Positions 35,136-44,984 of a stretch of DNA of 64,000 bases are shown here, in pieces. Position numbers and translations under genes: made by a program. Where the stretch lies: NCBI RefSeq assembly GCF_008389435.1, contig NZ_VUYS01000014.1, forward strand, positions 36,034-100,033, in the 5' to 3' direction. The stretch's first letter is position 1. Every line of letters starts with the position of its first letter. The notes beneath the pieces are model-generated. The model was not told the DNA's origin. It did not search any database and saw only the letters and a program-made list of their open reading frames with translations. Origin of the DNA: Candidatus Nitrosocosmicus agrestis (GTDB lineage Archaea; Thermoproteota; Nitrososphaeria; Nitrososphaerales; Nitrososphaeraceae).

Positions 35136-35852
35136 TTAGGCTTCCACCAGAGGGTGAGGTTCAGCCATTTGGATTATTTTGAGATAAACAAACCCATGCT
35201 CGTCTGGATGGTTTGAAAACGTTGGCTCAATTGATTTTTGCATGTTAAATTTGAGATAGTAATTAGTTATTGGTTTGTCTAGGTTTACATAGTAGAAATA
35301 ATTTACATCTGTTGAATCTAGCATATTTAAGGCGGTTCCAAGTAAATAAGTACCAAAGTGCATCTTTTCTTTTTTTACTTCCGATGTTGAATTCTTTGAA
35401 GATAGAGGGAATAAGAACAAGGGTATGGTATTTTCCTCATAAATGGTCCTATATGCCACCAATTTTGAGAGACTTAATAAATCTTGTAAACCCATACCAG
35501 TGTATCTCAAGGCTGTTCCTATTCTTGAAGGTTTGATAAATTGTTCGGGTGGAGATGCGATCTTAATTATAGGAGAATAATTTGCCGACGTATCTCTCAT
35601 GTCGTTGACCAATGTTACCTCCTCTACGTTTTTGTTAATTTTGTACGACAGAAATTCGTGCTTACAAATATCGGAGATTTCGACGTAGTATATTATTGAT
35701 CTTCCACTGACAGAGTCCATTGGAGAAGCCAAAATGGCTTTATTCTTAAAACTATAAGTAAAGATAGGGATAGGAACTCTTTCGAGTGAACAAACTAGTC
35801 TCGATAAATCATTAATGGTTTTTAACCTGATGTAAATGGGAGATTTCAACAA
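35136..35852 (-). CDS. Hypothetical protein
   Basis: 238 residues from TTG. Alpha/beta pattern without a motif that I recognise: strand pairs near 25-75 and helical central part GLQDLLSLSKLVAYRTIYEE near 130-150, then a beta-rich C-terminus ending with EHGFVYLKIIQM. Cotranscribed with pyrF. Soluble. No clue to function apart from the pairing. Confidence 0.65.
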   Translation of the reverse strand: MLKSPIYIRLKTINDLSRLVCSLERVPIPIFTYSFKNKAILASPMDSVSGRSIIYYVEISDICKHEFLSYKINKNVEEVTLVNDMRDTSANYSPIIKIASPPEQFIKPSRIGTALRYTGMGLQDLLSLSKLVAYRTIYEENTIPLFLFPLSSKNSTSEVKKEKMHFGTYLLGTALNMLDSTDVNYFYYVNLDKPITNYYLKFNMQKSIEPTFSNHPDEHGFVYLKIIQMAEPHPLVEA

Positions 35853-36206
35853 CTTGTAGTTTACTCATGACATTGGTAAAACGCTCCATATATAATTTTT
35901 ATACAGGTGAAATAAAGAAACACAAAATAAATAGCAATATGACATAAAATTAAAATTATGGCAATTGCAACTTCAGGAAATCATATTCATTTAAAAAAAA
36001 GACAGTTATATTGATTGATTTATGAATGTCAAACGGTTCAGTTTTGCATCAACTCAAAATCAACTGATCCTTAAAATTTTATAATATCTAATCAAACAAT
36101 AAATGGCATAAAATAGAGTTTGATTAAAAAAGGGATTAAAAATTTAAATTATAACTTGCAGCATTCCATCAAATAACATTTAATATCGAAAAAAACAATC
36201 TATGTC
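35853..36206. other. Intergenic divergent promoter region
   Basis: AT-rich, no gene found on either strand. One stretch near 36012-36075 has weak C-box and D-box-like sequences but not a full C/D sRNA layout. It should hold the promoters of the pyrF unit (minus) and of the guaA unit (plus). Confidence 0.45.
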
Positions 36207-36863
36207 ATGCCAGATTACTCTGATGATGATATAAGAAATGCAGCAGAGATTAGGGAATGGTTAACCAAACAAATTCTTGAGAAACAAGATGAAATTGAAA
36301 AGCTGCAGATTACACTTAACTTGGTTGATTCATTATTAAAACAAGGAAGTTTTAGGGCTGCATCAAATTATAATGTTACAAAATCAAATAACAAACAGGA
36401 TCTTAAATTGCAGCAAAGACCTTCAAATACTCTTGTGTCAAAATCTAGTAATCCCAGTGACACGCAGGACCTGAAAGACGAATCAATCGATAACGAACGT
36501 GAAGTTAGATCAATCAAAAGACCAAAAGACAACTTAATGGTAGCCAGCTTCCACATATTTCAAGATTATATCGACATCATCCCAGAAGGAAGCATCAATA
36601 TTAGCATCGAAACTCCTCCATTTAAGTCGTTTTTCCTGAACAGGATTTTACAGGGGATGAAAAACAAGGATCTTGAAAAAGTTAAACAAGGAATAATTTC
36701 AGAGCCAGATGTCATGGATTTTGAAGTCATTACCGATGAACAATACCCCGGAAGAATCAAAAATATACGAATCAGTCGTTTTAAAGAAAAAGAGAGAATA
36801 AATGAAATTTTTAATACTGCAGCTTGGGTAATTACAAGAATGTTAGAGAAAAGCGAAAAGTGA
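36207..36863 (+). CDS. Hypothetical protein with N-terminal coiled coil
   Basis: 218 residues. Residues 10-50 form a coiled coil (KQILEKQDEIEKLQITLNLVD); 55-105 is a low-complexity Ser/Asn/Lys linker; 110-218 is an alpha/beta domain (SFHIFQDYIDIIPEG... NRILQGMKNKDLEK). No known family recognised. It ends 6 nt before guaA, so it is probably cotranscribed with GMP synthase; any link to purines is inference. Confidence 0.62.
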   Translation: MPDYSDDDIRNAAEIREWLTKQILEKQDEIEKLQITLNLVDSLLKQGSFRAASNYNVTKSNNKQDLKLQQRPSNTLVSKSSNPSDTQDLKDESIDNEREVRSIKRPKDNLMVASFHIFQDYIDIIPEGSINISIETPPFKSFFLNRILQGMKNKDLEKVKQGIISEPDVMDFEVITDEQYPGRIKNIRISRFKEKERINEIFNTAAWVITRMLEKSEK

Positions 36864-36869
36864 CGACAA

Positions 36870-38405
36870 ATGGACAAGATAATTGTACTAGATTTTGGTT
36901 CGCAATACAGTCATTTGATATGTAGAAGACTGAGGGAGTTCAACATATTTTGCGAATTAGTTCCATTTGATATTAATGTTGATAAAATTAGAGAACTAAA
37001 TCCTAAGGGTATTATTTTTTCTGGTGGGCCAGCAAGTGTATATTCAAAGGATTCCCCCAAACCCGATAATAAAATTTTCGAATTAGGGATTCCCATTCTC
37101 GGTATATGTTATGGTCACCAGTTAATAGTAGATCATTTCAAGGGCAAGATAAAAAGAGTCGAAAACAGAGAATATGGAAATGCATTACTTAACATTACCA
37201 GCAAGCAAAATTTGTTTAAAAATATCCAAGCAGACAGTTTAAAATGCTGGATGAGTCATAGTGATGCTGCAGAGGTCCTTCCAGAAGGGTTTGAAGTACT
37301 AGGTAAAACATCCAGTTCATTCTCGGCAGCAATAGGAAATAAAAATAATAATATATTTGGGCTTCAGTTTCACCCCGAAGTTGCCCATACAGAACAAGGA
37401 AATAAAGTACTTTTCAATTTTGCGAATGTAATTAGCAGAGCCAAGCAAGAATGGAATATCACCGATTTGACCCAAGATATAATAACTAACATCAAGGATC
37501 TTGTCCACAACGAGAAGGTATTATGTGCTGTTAGTGGCGGTATTGATTCAACCACCTGTGCAATTTTAATTCATAGAGCTATCAAATCCAACTTAACTTG
37601 TGTATTTGTGGACAATGGATTATTGAGAGCAAATGAAAGGGAGTCGGTAATTAAGATGTTTGAAGAAGAATTGAAAATACCTTTAAATGTAATAGATGCT
37701 AGCGACAAGTTCTTGAATGCTTTAGAAAAAATCACAGATCCAGAGATTAAACGAAAGAAGGTTGGCGAAGTTTTTGCTAGAGTATTTACAGAGTTTGCAG
37801 AATCTAATGGTCCATTTCAATGGCTTGCTCAAGGTACTTTGTATCCAGATGTTATTGAAAGCGGCGTATCAGGGGGACCAGCCACAATCATAAAAACTCA
37901 CCATAATGTAGGCGGATTACCTGATTGGCTTAATTTAAAAGTATTAGAACCTTTGAGGTTATTATACAAGGATGAAGTTCGCAGTATAGCTAAAATATTA
38001 AATGTTCCCGATCATATACTCAAGAGACATCCTTTTCCCGGTCCTGGTTTAGCAGTGAGAATTCTCGGTGAAATTACTGCCGAGAAAATTTCTATCGTCA
38101 GAAAAGCAAGTGCTATAGTTGAGGAGATTTTACTGGAAGAAAATCTTTATAACAAGGTTTGGCAAGCTTTTGCAATAGTTGGAGACGACAAGGCTGTCGG
38201 AATTTTGGGGGATGAACGAATCGTCGGTCATGTAGTTTATTTAAGAGTGGTAGAGTCAGTCGACGCCATGACTGCTGATTGGGTACGACTCCCATATCAT
38301 GTCTTAGAAAAAATTAGCTCACGTATTACAAATGAAATTAATAACGTTACTTGGGTTACTTACACCATTTCAAGCAAACCGCCGGCAACGATCGAGCCTC
38401 TTTAG
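36870..38405 (+). CDS. guaA: GMP synthase (glutamine-hydrolysing), fused form
   Basis: 511 residues. Amidotransferase: Cys in ILGICYGHQL near 77, His/Glu in QFHPEVAHT near 168. ATP pyrophosphatase: AVSGGIDSTT near 220 (PP-motif) and the dimerisation C-terminus with RIVGHVVYLR and KPPATIEPL. Converts XMP to GMP. Euryarchaea usually split these domains into two genes; here they are a single chain. guaB lies at 48656-50092. Confidence 0.96.
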   Translation: MDKIIVLDFGSQYSHLICRRLREFNIFCELVPFDINVDKIRELNPKGIIFSGGPASVYSKDSPKPDNKIFELGIPILGICYGHQLIVDHFKGKIKRVENREYGNALLNITSKQNLFKNIQADSLKCWMSHSDAAEVLPEGFEVLGKTSSSFSAAIGNKNNNIFGLQFHPEVAHTEQGNKVLFNFANVISRAKQEWNITDLTQDIITNIKDLVHNEKVLCAVSGGIDSTTCAILIHRAIKSNLTCVFVDNGLLRANERESVIKMFEEELKIPLNVIDASDKFLNALEKITDPEIKRKKVGEVFARVFTEFAESNGPFQWLAQGTLYPDVIESGVSGGPATIIKTHHNVGGLPDWLNLKVLEPLRLLYKDEVRSIAKILNVPDHILKRHPFPGPGLAVRILGEITAEKISIVRKASAIVEEILLEENLYNKVWQAFAIVGDDKAVGILGDERIVGHVVYLRVVESVDAMTADWVRLPYHVLEKISSRITNEINNVTWVTYTISSKPPATIEPL

Positions 38406-38508
38406 ATCTGTTTGTGACGTGCAAAGTACTCTTGTTATTGCCCATGAATTAAGAAATGTTGGTGCTAAAATATATCCAAATTACTTAGCTTAATGGTATG
38501 CTAAGGGA

Positions 38509-38739
38509 TTAAAGGTCTTGTGAGTCTTTTTCCTTATTTTCGTTAGGTCTATGTTTGTTTCTTTGTTTTACACCTACATTTTTGAACTTATTTTTGTTTA
38601 GTTTTTTTAATCGAAAGATTATAAGAAAAGTTATACCCCAAAGAATCAAGGCGATGGAAATATAGTTAATCATCCACAAGTATCCGCCAATTAAAGCAAG
38701 TGCAATTCCGATATACGCCAAAACATTCTTAGAATTCAT
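38509..38739 (-). CDS. Small membrane protein, two transmembrane helices
   Basis: 76 residues: two hydrophobic helices (VLAYIGIALALIGGYLWM and YISIALILWGITFLIIF) and a basic C-terminal tail (KLNKNKFKNVGVKQRNKHR). Start overlaps the mptE stop by 4 nt, so translated from the same mRNA. Not recognised. Confidence 0.65.
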   Translation of the reverse strand: MNSKNVLAYIGIALALIGGYLWMINYISIALILWGITFLIIFRLKKLNKNKFKNVGVKQRNKHRPNENKEKDSQDL

Positions 38740-39515
38740 ATTAACTTATTCTTGATATTTCCACTAATGGACGAACCATATTTAGAACTTGCGATGTTTA
38801 AGAATTGTGAAGAATTATTATTGTTATTGTTATTACAAAGCAGTTGAACAAGGTACTTTGCAACCTTTAACTTACGTTTCTTTTGTTCCGCATTCAGGAT
38901 ATTCTTTTTAGAATAATGACCAATTTTTGAGTCAAAATCCATCCCCACGAGGATAATCTGCTTTGCATTAAAATGTTGGGCCAAAAAAATACCCCTATCT
39001 CCATCCGTGAATCCTCCGAAATTATGTATATTATATAGAGGAAAAGTTTGTGTGGTACCTATTACTCTTGAAAAATCAGATACATGAGTTTTGATTTTAT
39101 CAATGTTATCGCCATGACCATGCACTATAACTGTAGATCCTTTTTCTTCAGCAATGAACAAGGAATTAAGATCTCCATCAAGATCAGAGGTGACAAAATC
39201 AGGGATTATATCCAGGCTTAGGCATAATTCAGAAGCTCCATCTGCAACAATAACTACGGTTTTTTTATTTGGATTTGGCCCGGATCCTTTGACACAATCC
39301 TTTATAAATTCTTGAATAGGATACTCTTCAATACTTGGTCCGGCTCCAATGATTAGAACCTTTTTGCCCGATAACCTAACAAGACATTTGGGGTCCAAAC
39401 AGGAACGGCTCAATAATTCTGACAAAATCAAAGTACATACAAAATCATCCCGTGCTTTTAATCCCAAGGAGTGTGCTATTACCAGATAATGAGGATACCA
39501 GTCATTGAATCGCAA
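38736..39515 (-). CDS. mptE: 6-Hydroxymethyl-7,8-dihydropterin pyrophosphokinase, MptE type
   Basis: 259 residues. DUF115/MptE features: DWYPHYL at the start, LIIGAGPSIEEYP near 51, IVADGASELCL near 84, FVTSDLDGD near 102 and HGHGDN near 125. It activates the pterin ring for folate-like cofactor synthesis in archaea. The C-terminal part includes a run of consecutive Asn (about residues 227-234) coded by a near-repeat of AAT/AAC; this is a local expansion in an otherwise normal protein. Confidence 0.86.
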   Translation of the reverse strand: MRFNDWYPHYLVIAHSLGLKARDDFVCTLILSELLSRSCLDPKCLVRLSGKKVLIIGAGPSIEEYPIQEFIKDCVKGSGPNPNKKTVVIVADGASELCLSLDIIPDFVTSDLDGDLNSLFIAEEKGSTVIVHGHGDNIDKIKTHVSDFSRVIGTTQTFPLYNIHNFGGFTDGDRGIFLAQHFNAKQIILVGMDFDSKIGHYSKKNILNAEQKKRKLKVAKYLVQLLCNNNNNNNSSQFLNIASSKYGSSISGNIKNKLI

Positions 39516-39629
39516 ATAATAATATTATAAACAAATGAGTAATATATCTTAATTTTGCGATGCAGGCATCAAAATAATAAATTCAGATAATTTAGAAATA
39601 GATAACTATCAGCCTCTCGAATTAAATAC

Positions 39630-40052
39630 ATGGGATTGCAAGACATTGATAATCATACTGATGTCCAACTAAGAGCGATTTATGATCTTAAAAATATTGC
39701 CGTTGTTGGTATGTCAGCCACTGAAGGAAAGCCGGCCAATTATGTTCCAAAATATTTGATTAAGAATGGTTATAATGTTGTACCTGTCAATCCGAATTAT
39801 GATACTATACTTGGGCTAAAATCATACCCTACTGTTTCATCAATCCCATTTCACATCGACATTGTAGATGTATTTAGAAAATCAGATGATGTTTTGCCGG
39901 TCGCAAAAGATGCAATACTAAAAAAAGGTTTAAAAGTATTTTGGATGCAACTAGGAATAATCAACAAAGAGGCTAAGGAAATAATGGAACAGAATGGAGT
40001 GATTGTCATATTTAATAGGTGTATGTTAGAAGAGCACTCTCGGCTATTTTAG
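39630..40052 (+). CDS. CoA-binding domain protein (YccU-like)
   Basis: 140 residues. Rossmann CoA-binding fold: NIAVVGMSATEGKPANYVP near 23 and VVPVNPNYDTILGLKSYP near 49, then VDVFRKSD and FWMQLGIINKEA. Matches the small stand-alone CoA-binding family related to the succinyl-CoA synthetase alpha N-domain. Cytoplasmic; role not established. Confidence 0.85.
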   Translation: MGLQDIDNHTDVQLRAIYDLKNIAVVGMSATEGKPANYVPKYLIKNGYNVVPVNPNYDTILGLKSYPTVSSIPFHIDIVDVFRKSDDVLPVAKDAILKKGLKVFWMQLGIINKEAKEIMEQNGVIVIFNRCMLEEHSRLF

Positions 40053-40156
40053 TAATTTTGCATGAGTCAAATCAAACATATTCGAACCGAAAATCCTTGG
40101 TTAAAAGTTTGAGTAACTTAATTAAATAGTGTACCATTGTATGAGTTGTAGTAGTT

Positions 40157-41344
40157 ATGCCTAAATGGGGCCAACTTGAAAACAATACAGGTTTAAGAAA
40201 TAAATACAAGTATGACAACTCAGGTCCTTTTCAGGAATACTCCAAAGTAATAGTCATTTGTATAGATAGAGACGACGATATTGGTATTAAAGCGGGCATT
40301 GAAACACCAATCATAGGTAAGGAATCGTGTGTAAATGCTGGAATAAAGTTAGCAATAGAGGATCCAGAGGATTCTGATTGTAATGCGATTTTCGGAGCTG
40401 TAAAATCTTATGAAGAATTTAAGATGAAAGGTTATGACGTCGAAATTGCTTTGGTTGCGGGCAAATACAATAGAGGTATCGAAGGGGATTTAAAAATCAC
40501 TCAAGAAATAGACAAAGTTCTTCAATTATACTCTGCGGATGGTGCAGTAGTCATTTCAGATGGTGAAGATGATGAAACAGCTATACCATTGATTCAAGGA
40601 CGTATTCCCATCATATCCATTCAGAGAGTTATTGTAAGGCAAAGCCGAAGTGTTGAATATTCATACGCCATTCTAGCTAGATATATAAAAATCCTTTTCT
40701 ATGATCCTAGATATTCAAAGTTTTTTTTGGGTCTACCTGGGGCATTATTGGTAACAAGTGGTCTATCAATTATTTTTGGTTTTTCAAGAGAAGCGTTTGC
40801 TTTGGGAATTAGCATTCTTGGAGCTGCTTTCATTTTAAGAGCATTTGATATCGATAAATCCATTGCTACACTATCAAAGCCTAGTCCTTCAGCGTTTATT
40901 AGGGTATTTTCTTATTTTGCCGGTACTATGATAATCATTGCATCCATACTAAATGGAATCTCGCATATACCTCAGGAAATGATAGAATCAAACGAGGGTA
41001 TCTCTTCAATAATTACCAATAAGGAAGTATTAAGTAATTTCGCTAACGGAACTATCACTCTTCTTTGGATTGGAGTTGCGACCATTTTTGCCGGTGTATT
41101 GCTTAGTAACTGGTTTAAAGGAAGTATAAAGATAATCTACGATATATTGAGATTGGTTGTTTTGGCACTTTTTTATATCCCAATGCTTCAATTAACCTCG
41201 CTTATTACTGAGAGGGGAAATCCCTTTAATCTTATTTCTTCTTTACTGATAGGCTTGGCAGTAACACTAATAGCAGCTACATTCTTGTTCCAATATTTTA
41301 GAAATCGAAAGGGAGGAGAAGTATTAAAACACGATGATCAATAG
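40157..41344 (+). CDS. DUF373 family integral membrane protein
   Basis: 395 residues. N-terminal ~190 residues are a soluble domain (VIVICIDRDDDIGIKAG near 31, PEDSDCNAIFGA near 77, VVISDGEDDE near 133), followed by six or so membrane helices from about residue 193 to 380. This is the DUF373 layout, found across archaea with no known activity. The next gene is uppS, 41 nt further on. Confidence 0.85.
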   Translation: MPKWGQLENNTGLRNKYKYDNSGPFQEYSKVIVICIDRDDDIGIKAGIETPIIGKESCVNAGIKLAIEDPEDSDCNAIFGAVKSYEEFKMKGYDVEIALVAGKYNRGIEGDLKITQEIDKVLQLYSADGAVVISDGEDDETAIPLIQGRIPIISIQRVIVRQSRSVEYSYAILARYIKILFYDPRYSKFFLGLPGALLVTSGLSIIFGFSREAFALGISILGAAFILRAFDIDKSIATLSKPSPSAFIRVFSYFAGTMIIIASILNGISHIPQEMIESNEGISSIITNKEVLSNFANGTITLLWIGVATIFAGVLLSNWFKGSIKIIYDILRLVVLALFYIPMLQLTSLITERGNPFNLISSLLIGLAVTLIAATFLFQYFRNRKGGEVLKHDDQ

Positions 41345-41385
41345 CAAATCCAACTCATCTTCTAGTTACATCGTAGTAGTTACGA

Positions 41386-42195
41386 ATGTCTATAACTGAT
41401 ACCATATTAAAGATATTGTATTCCACGTTGAGGAAAAACGTGATATATACTATTTACGAAAAACGCTTAATTAAAGAGATAAAAGAGTTTCCATTTCCTC
41501 AGCACATAGGGATTATACTCGACGGTAATAGGAGATGGTCAAAGACCAAAGATCTTGACAAAGTCATAGGTCATCAGATGGGTGCTGACATAGCTGAGGA
41601 CCTATTGAATTGGATTTACGATCTAGGTATCAAAATTACCACCGTTTACGTTTTGTCTAATGAAAACCTGGGAAGAGATAAAATAGAGATTGAGAATATT
41701 TACACATTACTAGAAAACAAGCTTTCCAGTCTTTATAATGATCAAAGGATACATAAGAAGCAAATCCGTATAAAGTCGATCGGAGATTTCGATATACTCC
41801 CCAAGAGGTTACAGGAGATATTGTCCAAGTTAGAAGGTATTACAAAGTCATATAATAACATGTATTTGAACATTGCAATTGCATACGGCGGTCAGAAGGA
41901 GTTAATTACTGCAATAAAGAAAATCGCAACATCAGTAAAGAATAATGAACTAGAAATCAATGATATAGACGAAAAGGTGATTGAAGCTAATCTATATACT
42001 GCTCATTTGCCCCAAGCCGAACCTGACCTCATCCTTAGAACTTCAGGTGAAAAACGGTTGAGCGGATTCTTGTTATGGCAAAGTGCTTATAGCGAACTGA
42101 TTTTTGTAGATATTTTTTGGCCAGAGTTTAGGAAAATTGATTTGATGAGAGCCATCAGAACATATCAGAATAGAGCTCGAAGATATGGCAAATGA
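41386..42195 (+). CDS. uppS: Cis-prenyl diphosphate synthase (UppS family)
   Basis: 269 residues. HIGIILDGNRRWSK near 41 (catalytic Asp-Gly-Asn-Arg-Arg-Trp), VYVLSNENL near 86 and RTSGEKRLSGFLLWQ near 217 with YSELIFVD. It extends isoprenoid chains from IPP in cis configuration to make dolichyl/undecaprenyl-type lipid carriers used in glycan assembly. About 40 residues precede the core. Downstream of DUF373, likely one operon. Confidence 0.93.
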   Translation: MSITDTILKILYSTLRKNVIYTIYEKRLIKEIKEFPFPQHIGIILDGNRRWSKTKDLDKVIGHQMGADIAEDLLNWIYDLGIKITTVYVLSNENLGRDKIEIENIYTLLENKLSSLYNDQRIHKKQIRIKSIGDFDILPKRLQEILSKLEGITKSYNNMYLNIAIAYGGQKELITAIKKIATSVKNNELEINDIDEKVIEANLYTAHLPQAEPDLILRTSGEKRLSGFLLWQSAYSELIFVDIFWPEFRKIDLMRAIRTYQNRARRYGK

Positions 42196-42257
42196 ATGTC
42201 CAAGAATGTATGCATGTTTGTATGTATAAATATCGACAATCAAGATAACATAAAAAT

Positions 42258-42404
42258 ATGCCCGAACATGGCGACTATGATAAAGAAAAGAAAAAGGTTT
42301 TTTGTGGTTATTGGATGAGTCCGCTAGAATGGGAAGAAATTCACAAATATTCTTTTCAATCAGAAGACTCGGAAGAAACATCCATAGAAAAAGGTGAGAC
42401 CTAG
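42258..42404 (+). CDS. Small acidic protein (48 aa)
   Basis: 48 codons from ATG to TAG. The peptide is charged with a single Cys (KVFCGYWMSPLEWEEIHKY pattern) and Trp/Tyr-rich centre; it looks protein-like rather than random. Stands 62 nt after uppS and before the Nudix gene on the same strand. Not recognised; should be checked against other thaumarchaeal genomes. Confidence 0.5.
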   Translation: MPEHGDYDKEKKKVFCGYWMSPLEWEEIHKYSFQSEDSEETSIEKGET

Positions 42405-42474
42405 CAGTAGGCAAATTTCTAAATCTCTAACGAGCACAAACAAATTTTTATAATTGATAAATTTATTCAAGTCA

Positions 42475-42894
42475 ATGTATGATGAAGTTTCGGCTGGAGC
42501 TGTCCTTATTTTAAATGATCACAACTCGCCGAAGGAATTTTTAATATTAAATTATAGTTATGGTCATTGGGATTTCCCAAAAGGAAATATTGAAAAAGGT
42601 GAAACTGAGATAGAAACAGTTTTTCGAGAAGTTTCCGAAGAAACAGGGATTAAAGACCTTCAAATTTTAGACGGATTTAGGCAACAAATCACATACAAAT
42701 ATAGGAAAAAATCCAAACTTGTAAACAAAGCCGTTATTTATTATCTTGCAAAGACATCTACACGGGAAGTTATCTTGTCTGACGAACACACTAATTTTGG
42801 ATGGTTTAACTTTGAAAAAGCACTAGAAAAGCTTTCATTCGAAAACAGTAGAAAGGTATTACGCATGGCTAATGAGTTTCTGTCCAATACATGA
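42475..42894 (+). CDS. Nudix hydrolase, Ap4A-hydrolase-like
   Basis: 139 residues from ATG 42475. A perfect Nudix box begins GNIEKGE and ends REVSEETGI near 38-60. SAGAVLIL opening and HWDFPKGN fit the asymmetric diadenosine-tetraphosphatase class. Breaks down dinucleoside polyphosphates (inference). TTG 42454 upstream in frame is less likely because the ATG begins at the family start. Confidence 0.88.
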   Translation: MYDEVSAGAVLILNDHNSPKEFLILNYSYGHWDFPKGNIEKGETEIETVFREVSEETGIKDLQILDGFRQQITYKYRKKSKLVNKAVIYYLAKTSTREVILSDEHTNFGWFNFEKALEKLSFENSRKVLRMANEFLSNT

Positions 42895-42920
42895 AAAAAT
42901 TTTAAGTAGATAAAACCCAT

Positions 42921-43538
42921 TTAAATTGTAAAATACTCTTCAATGTGGAATTCAAATTCCAATAGAAAGGAATTTAATAATTGTATAGGTATGATTGGAA
43001 CCATATCAACCTGTTTGTAGGCAAGTGGAACAAATGTCACTACGACTGGCAATACTTTGGAAACCCCATTTAATGATTTTTTATTGCTTAACAACAAACC
43101 TCTTTCTTTCTGTTTTTTAACAGCCTCTCTGATAGCCGAATAGGAATTTTTCCGCCAATGTTTACAATCCATTATCAAAGCCAATCCTGACTTTGTGCCT
43201 ATAACATCTATTTGTCTGGTAGGATTTCTTAGGCGGTAGTTTAAAAGTACCTCAAAGTCATGGAATTTCAAAATTTCAGAAGAGAAGATTTCAAAATCTT
43301 TCCAACAAATAAGTTTACAAACATCCATAAAATTGGATCCTCTTTCCACAGCTGATAGCGCTAATAAAATCTTGTAGTATGACATATCATCGGGTGTTGT
43401 CGTACTTTTTGATGGAATACCTAGGTTTGAATATACTTCTTGAAATTTATTGCTTTTTAGTATTTGTAAATCTACCGATTGAGGGTTAGAATCTAATTGA
43501 GATAATAATTTTAGAGGATGATAGCCAAAAAATGTCAA
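42921..43538 (-). CDS. PD-(D/E)XK nuclease-like protein
   Basis: 205 residues. Central RQIDVIG followed about 10 residues later by LIMDCKHW is the PD-D-x-K pattern of restriction-endonuclease-like and Mrr-type nucleases (here D...DCK). Flanking helix SAIREAVKKQKERG is usual. It may be a housekeeping nuclease or part of a defence system; no methylase or partner gene is next to it, so I do not claim defence. Start could be Met1. Confidence 0.75.
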   Translation of the reverse strand: MTFFGYHPLKLLSQLDSNPQSVDLQILKSNKFQEVYSNLGIPSKSTTTPDDMSYYKILLALSAVERGSNFMDVCKLICWKDFEIFSSEILKFHDFEVLLNYRLRNPTRQIDVIGTKSGLALIMDCKHWRKNSYSAIREAVKKQKERGLLLSNKKSLNGVSKVLPVVVTFVPLAYKQVDMVPIIPIQLLNSFLLEFEFHIEEYFTI

Positions 43539-43561
43539 ACAAAAAAAGTGGTGAGATTATG

Positions 43562-43972
43562 TTATTGTACTACTACTGTACCAACCATTGCTGGGTGTAA
43601 TGTACAGTGGTATGGGAATTCGCCTGCTGCATCAAATTTGTGCTCAAATTCTTTCCCTTTACTTGTTAAAGCTGTTGGACCTGCTAAACCCGAGTCAAAT
43701 TCTTTGCCTGCGTCAGCGGCTCCTACGGTTCCAGAAGTTACAGTATGAAAGGCAGAATCCTCATTTGTCCATTCGACTGTTTGACCAACTTTTACATTAA
43801 TTGGATTTGGACTGTAGGCCGTATCTGTCAAGGTTGATGCACCTGCCACAATTGTTACATGAACTTCATCATCTGATTGAGCGAAAACACTATTGTCTGC
43901 GCTTGCTCCTATGGCTATAACGCCAAGGATCGCAAGTAAACTTGCTGCAAGATAAATTGGTTTATTTACCAT
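43562..43972 (-). CDS. Blue copper protein (plastocyanin/amicyanin-like), secreted
   Basis: 136 residues from ATG 43972 (frame extends 32 codons upstream). N-terminal signal/anchor (YLAASLLAILGVIAIGASA). Type I copper ligands: His in DSAFHTVTS near 77, then Cys-x4-His-x4-Met-type set YHCTLHPAMVG at the C-terminus. Exported electron carrier; ammonia oxidisers rely on many of these in place of cytochrome c. Convergent/overlapping start with nothing; the next upstream region is a long empty stretch. Confidence 0.92.
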   Translation of the reverse strand: MVNKPIYLAASLLAILGVIAIGASADNSVFAQSDDEVHVTIVAGASTLTDTAYSPNPINVKVGQTVEWTNEDSAFHTVTSGTVGAADAGKEFDSGLAGPTALTSKGKEFEHKFDAAGEFPYHCTLHPAMVGTVVVQ

Positions 43973-44984
43973 TTTTATCAATCTTTGTTTAAATAATACT
44001 CTAATAAAAATTATAATGCTATAACCAAATAATTGACAGTAAATAACACCGATAACTAATTTATACAAAATTATCTCATCACATCATTTGGAAAGTTCAG
44101 TTTAAATAGATTATATTCTTATGAAAGGTTTAATATTATCTCAATAAACGAAAATAAAAAAACTAATTTATGCACTTTTAACTGACCATAAGACGAAAAA
44201 GTCTAGAAAGTTTAGAAGATTGAAAAGATTTTTTGGAACATTTTATGAACCAGTAGGGTATGCAAAAATCCACTGAATTAAAATCTGTTAAATCAAAAAC
44301 AATAAAAAAATAGACGTATCAAATGCAAATTACCTTTTCGTGGTGAAAATAAATGCCTAATAACGATATATAGTATCTCTGATACAAGTGATAATTACCT
44401 TTATCAGTGTCTGTTTATTGATAGTTTTTAGATTCGAATTCATATATCCGCTTCAATTTCTTTTAATGTATAGTAACGACATTTTGATTTAAGAGACGTT
44501 ATTTAAGGTCATTGAATATTTAACCTTAGAATTCTATAGGAAAAATTTTCAGTTGACTAACTGAGTATTTATTTGAATCTGCTCAATTCACACCTTGTTT
44601 TCTGTTTCTTGAAAATTGTCAATATAGGATACTGTACTAAACAAGTTAAATCAACAAATCAGACTTTGCATTATAATCAAGGAGCTTTGAAATAGTGATC
44701 AAATTTATCGACAATAATATTATCCCTGGTAATTCAACATGTGAAAACTAAAGAGGAACAGTTGCTTGGTATAACTTAAACCCAAGAAGCAAATGTCATC
44801 GAGTGACTTCAAGTTTTCGTTTTAATATCTGAAAATTCAGATTAATTCAACGTAGATATTCTGATATCATAAGACGGTAAGAACGCCCCTAACAAGCAAT
44901 TATCGATTATTTAAACTAGAGAACGATCACCTATTAAAAAAAACAATATATAATAAGCATCTTTCCTATGTGTTTACATATTCA
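43973..44984. other. ~1 kb intergenic region with two small hairpins
   Basis: No gene is supported on either strand; longest peptides are under 20 residues. Two adjacent short hairpins lie near 44373-44385 (GTATC/GATAC) and 44389-44406 (TGATAA/TTATCA). It must hold promoters for the copper protein (minus) and the YggX-like gene (plus). An untranslated regulatory RNA cannot be excluded. Confidence 0.45.

Noticed and set aside
36012..36075. Possible C/D box sRNA
   Set aside because: D-box-like CTGA is present but the C box is imperfect and C'/D' boxes are missing.
42921..43538. Restriction-modification or defence system
   Set aside because: Only a PD-(D/E)XK-like gene is present; no methyltransferase, helicase or other defence partner is adjacent.
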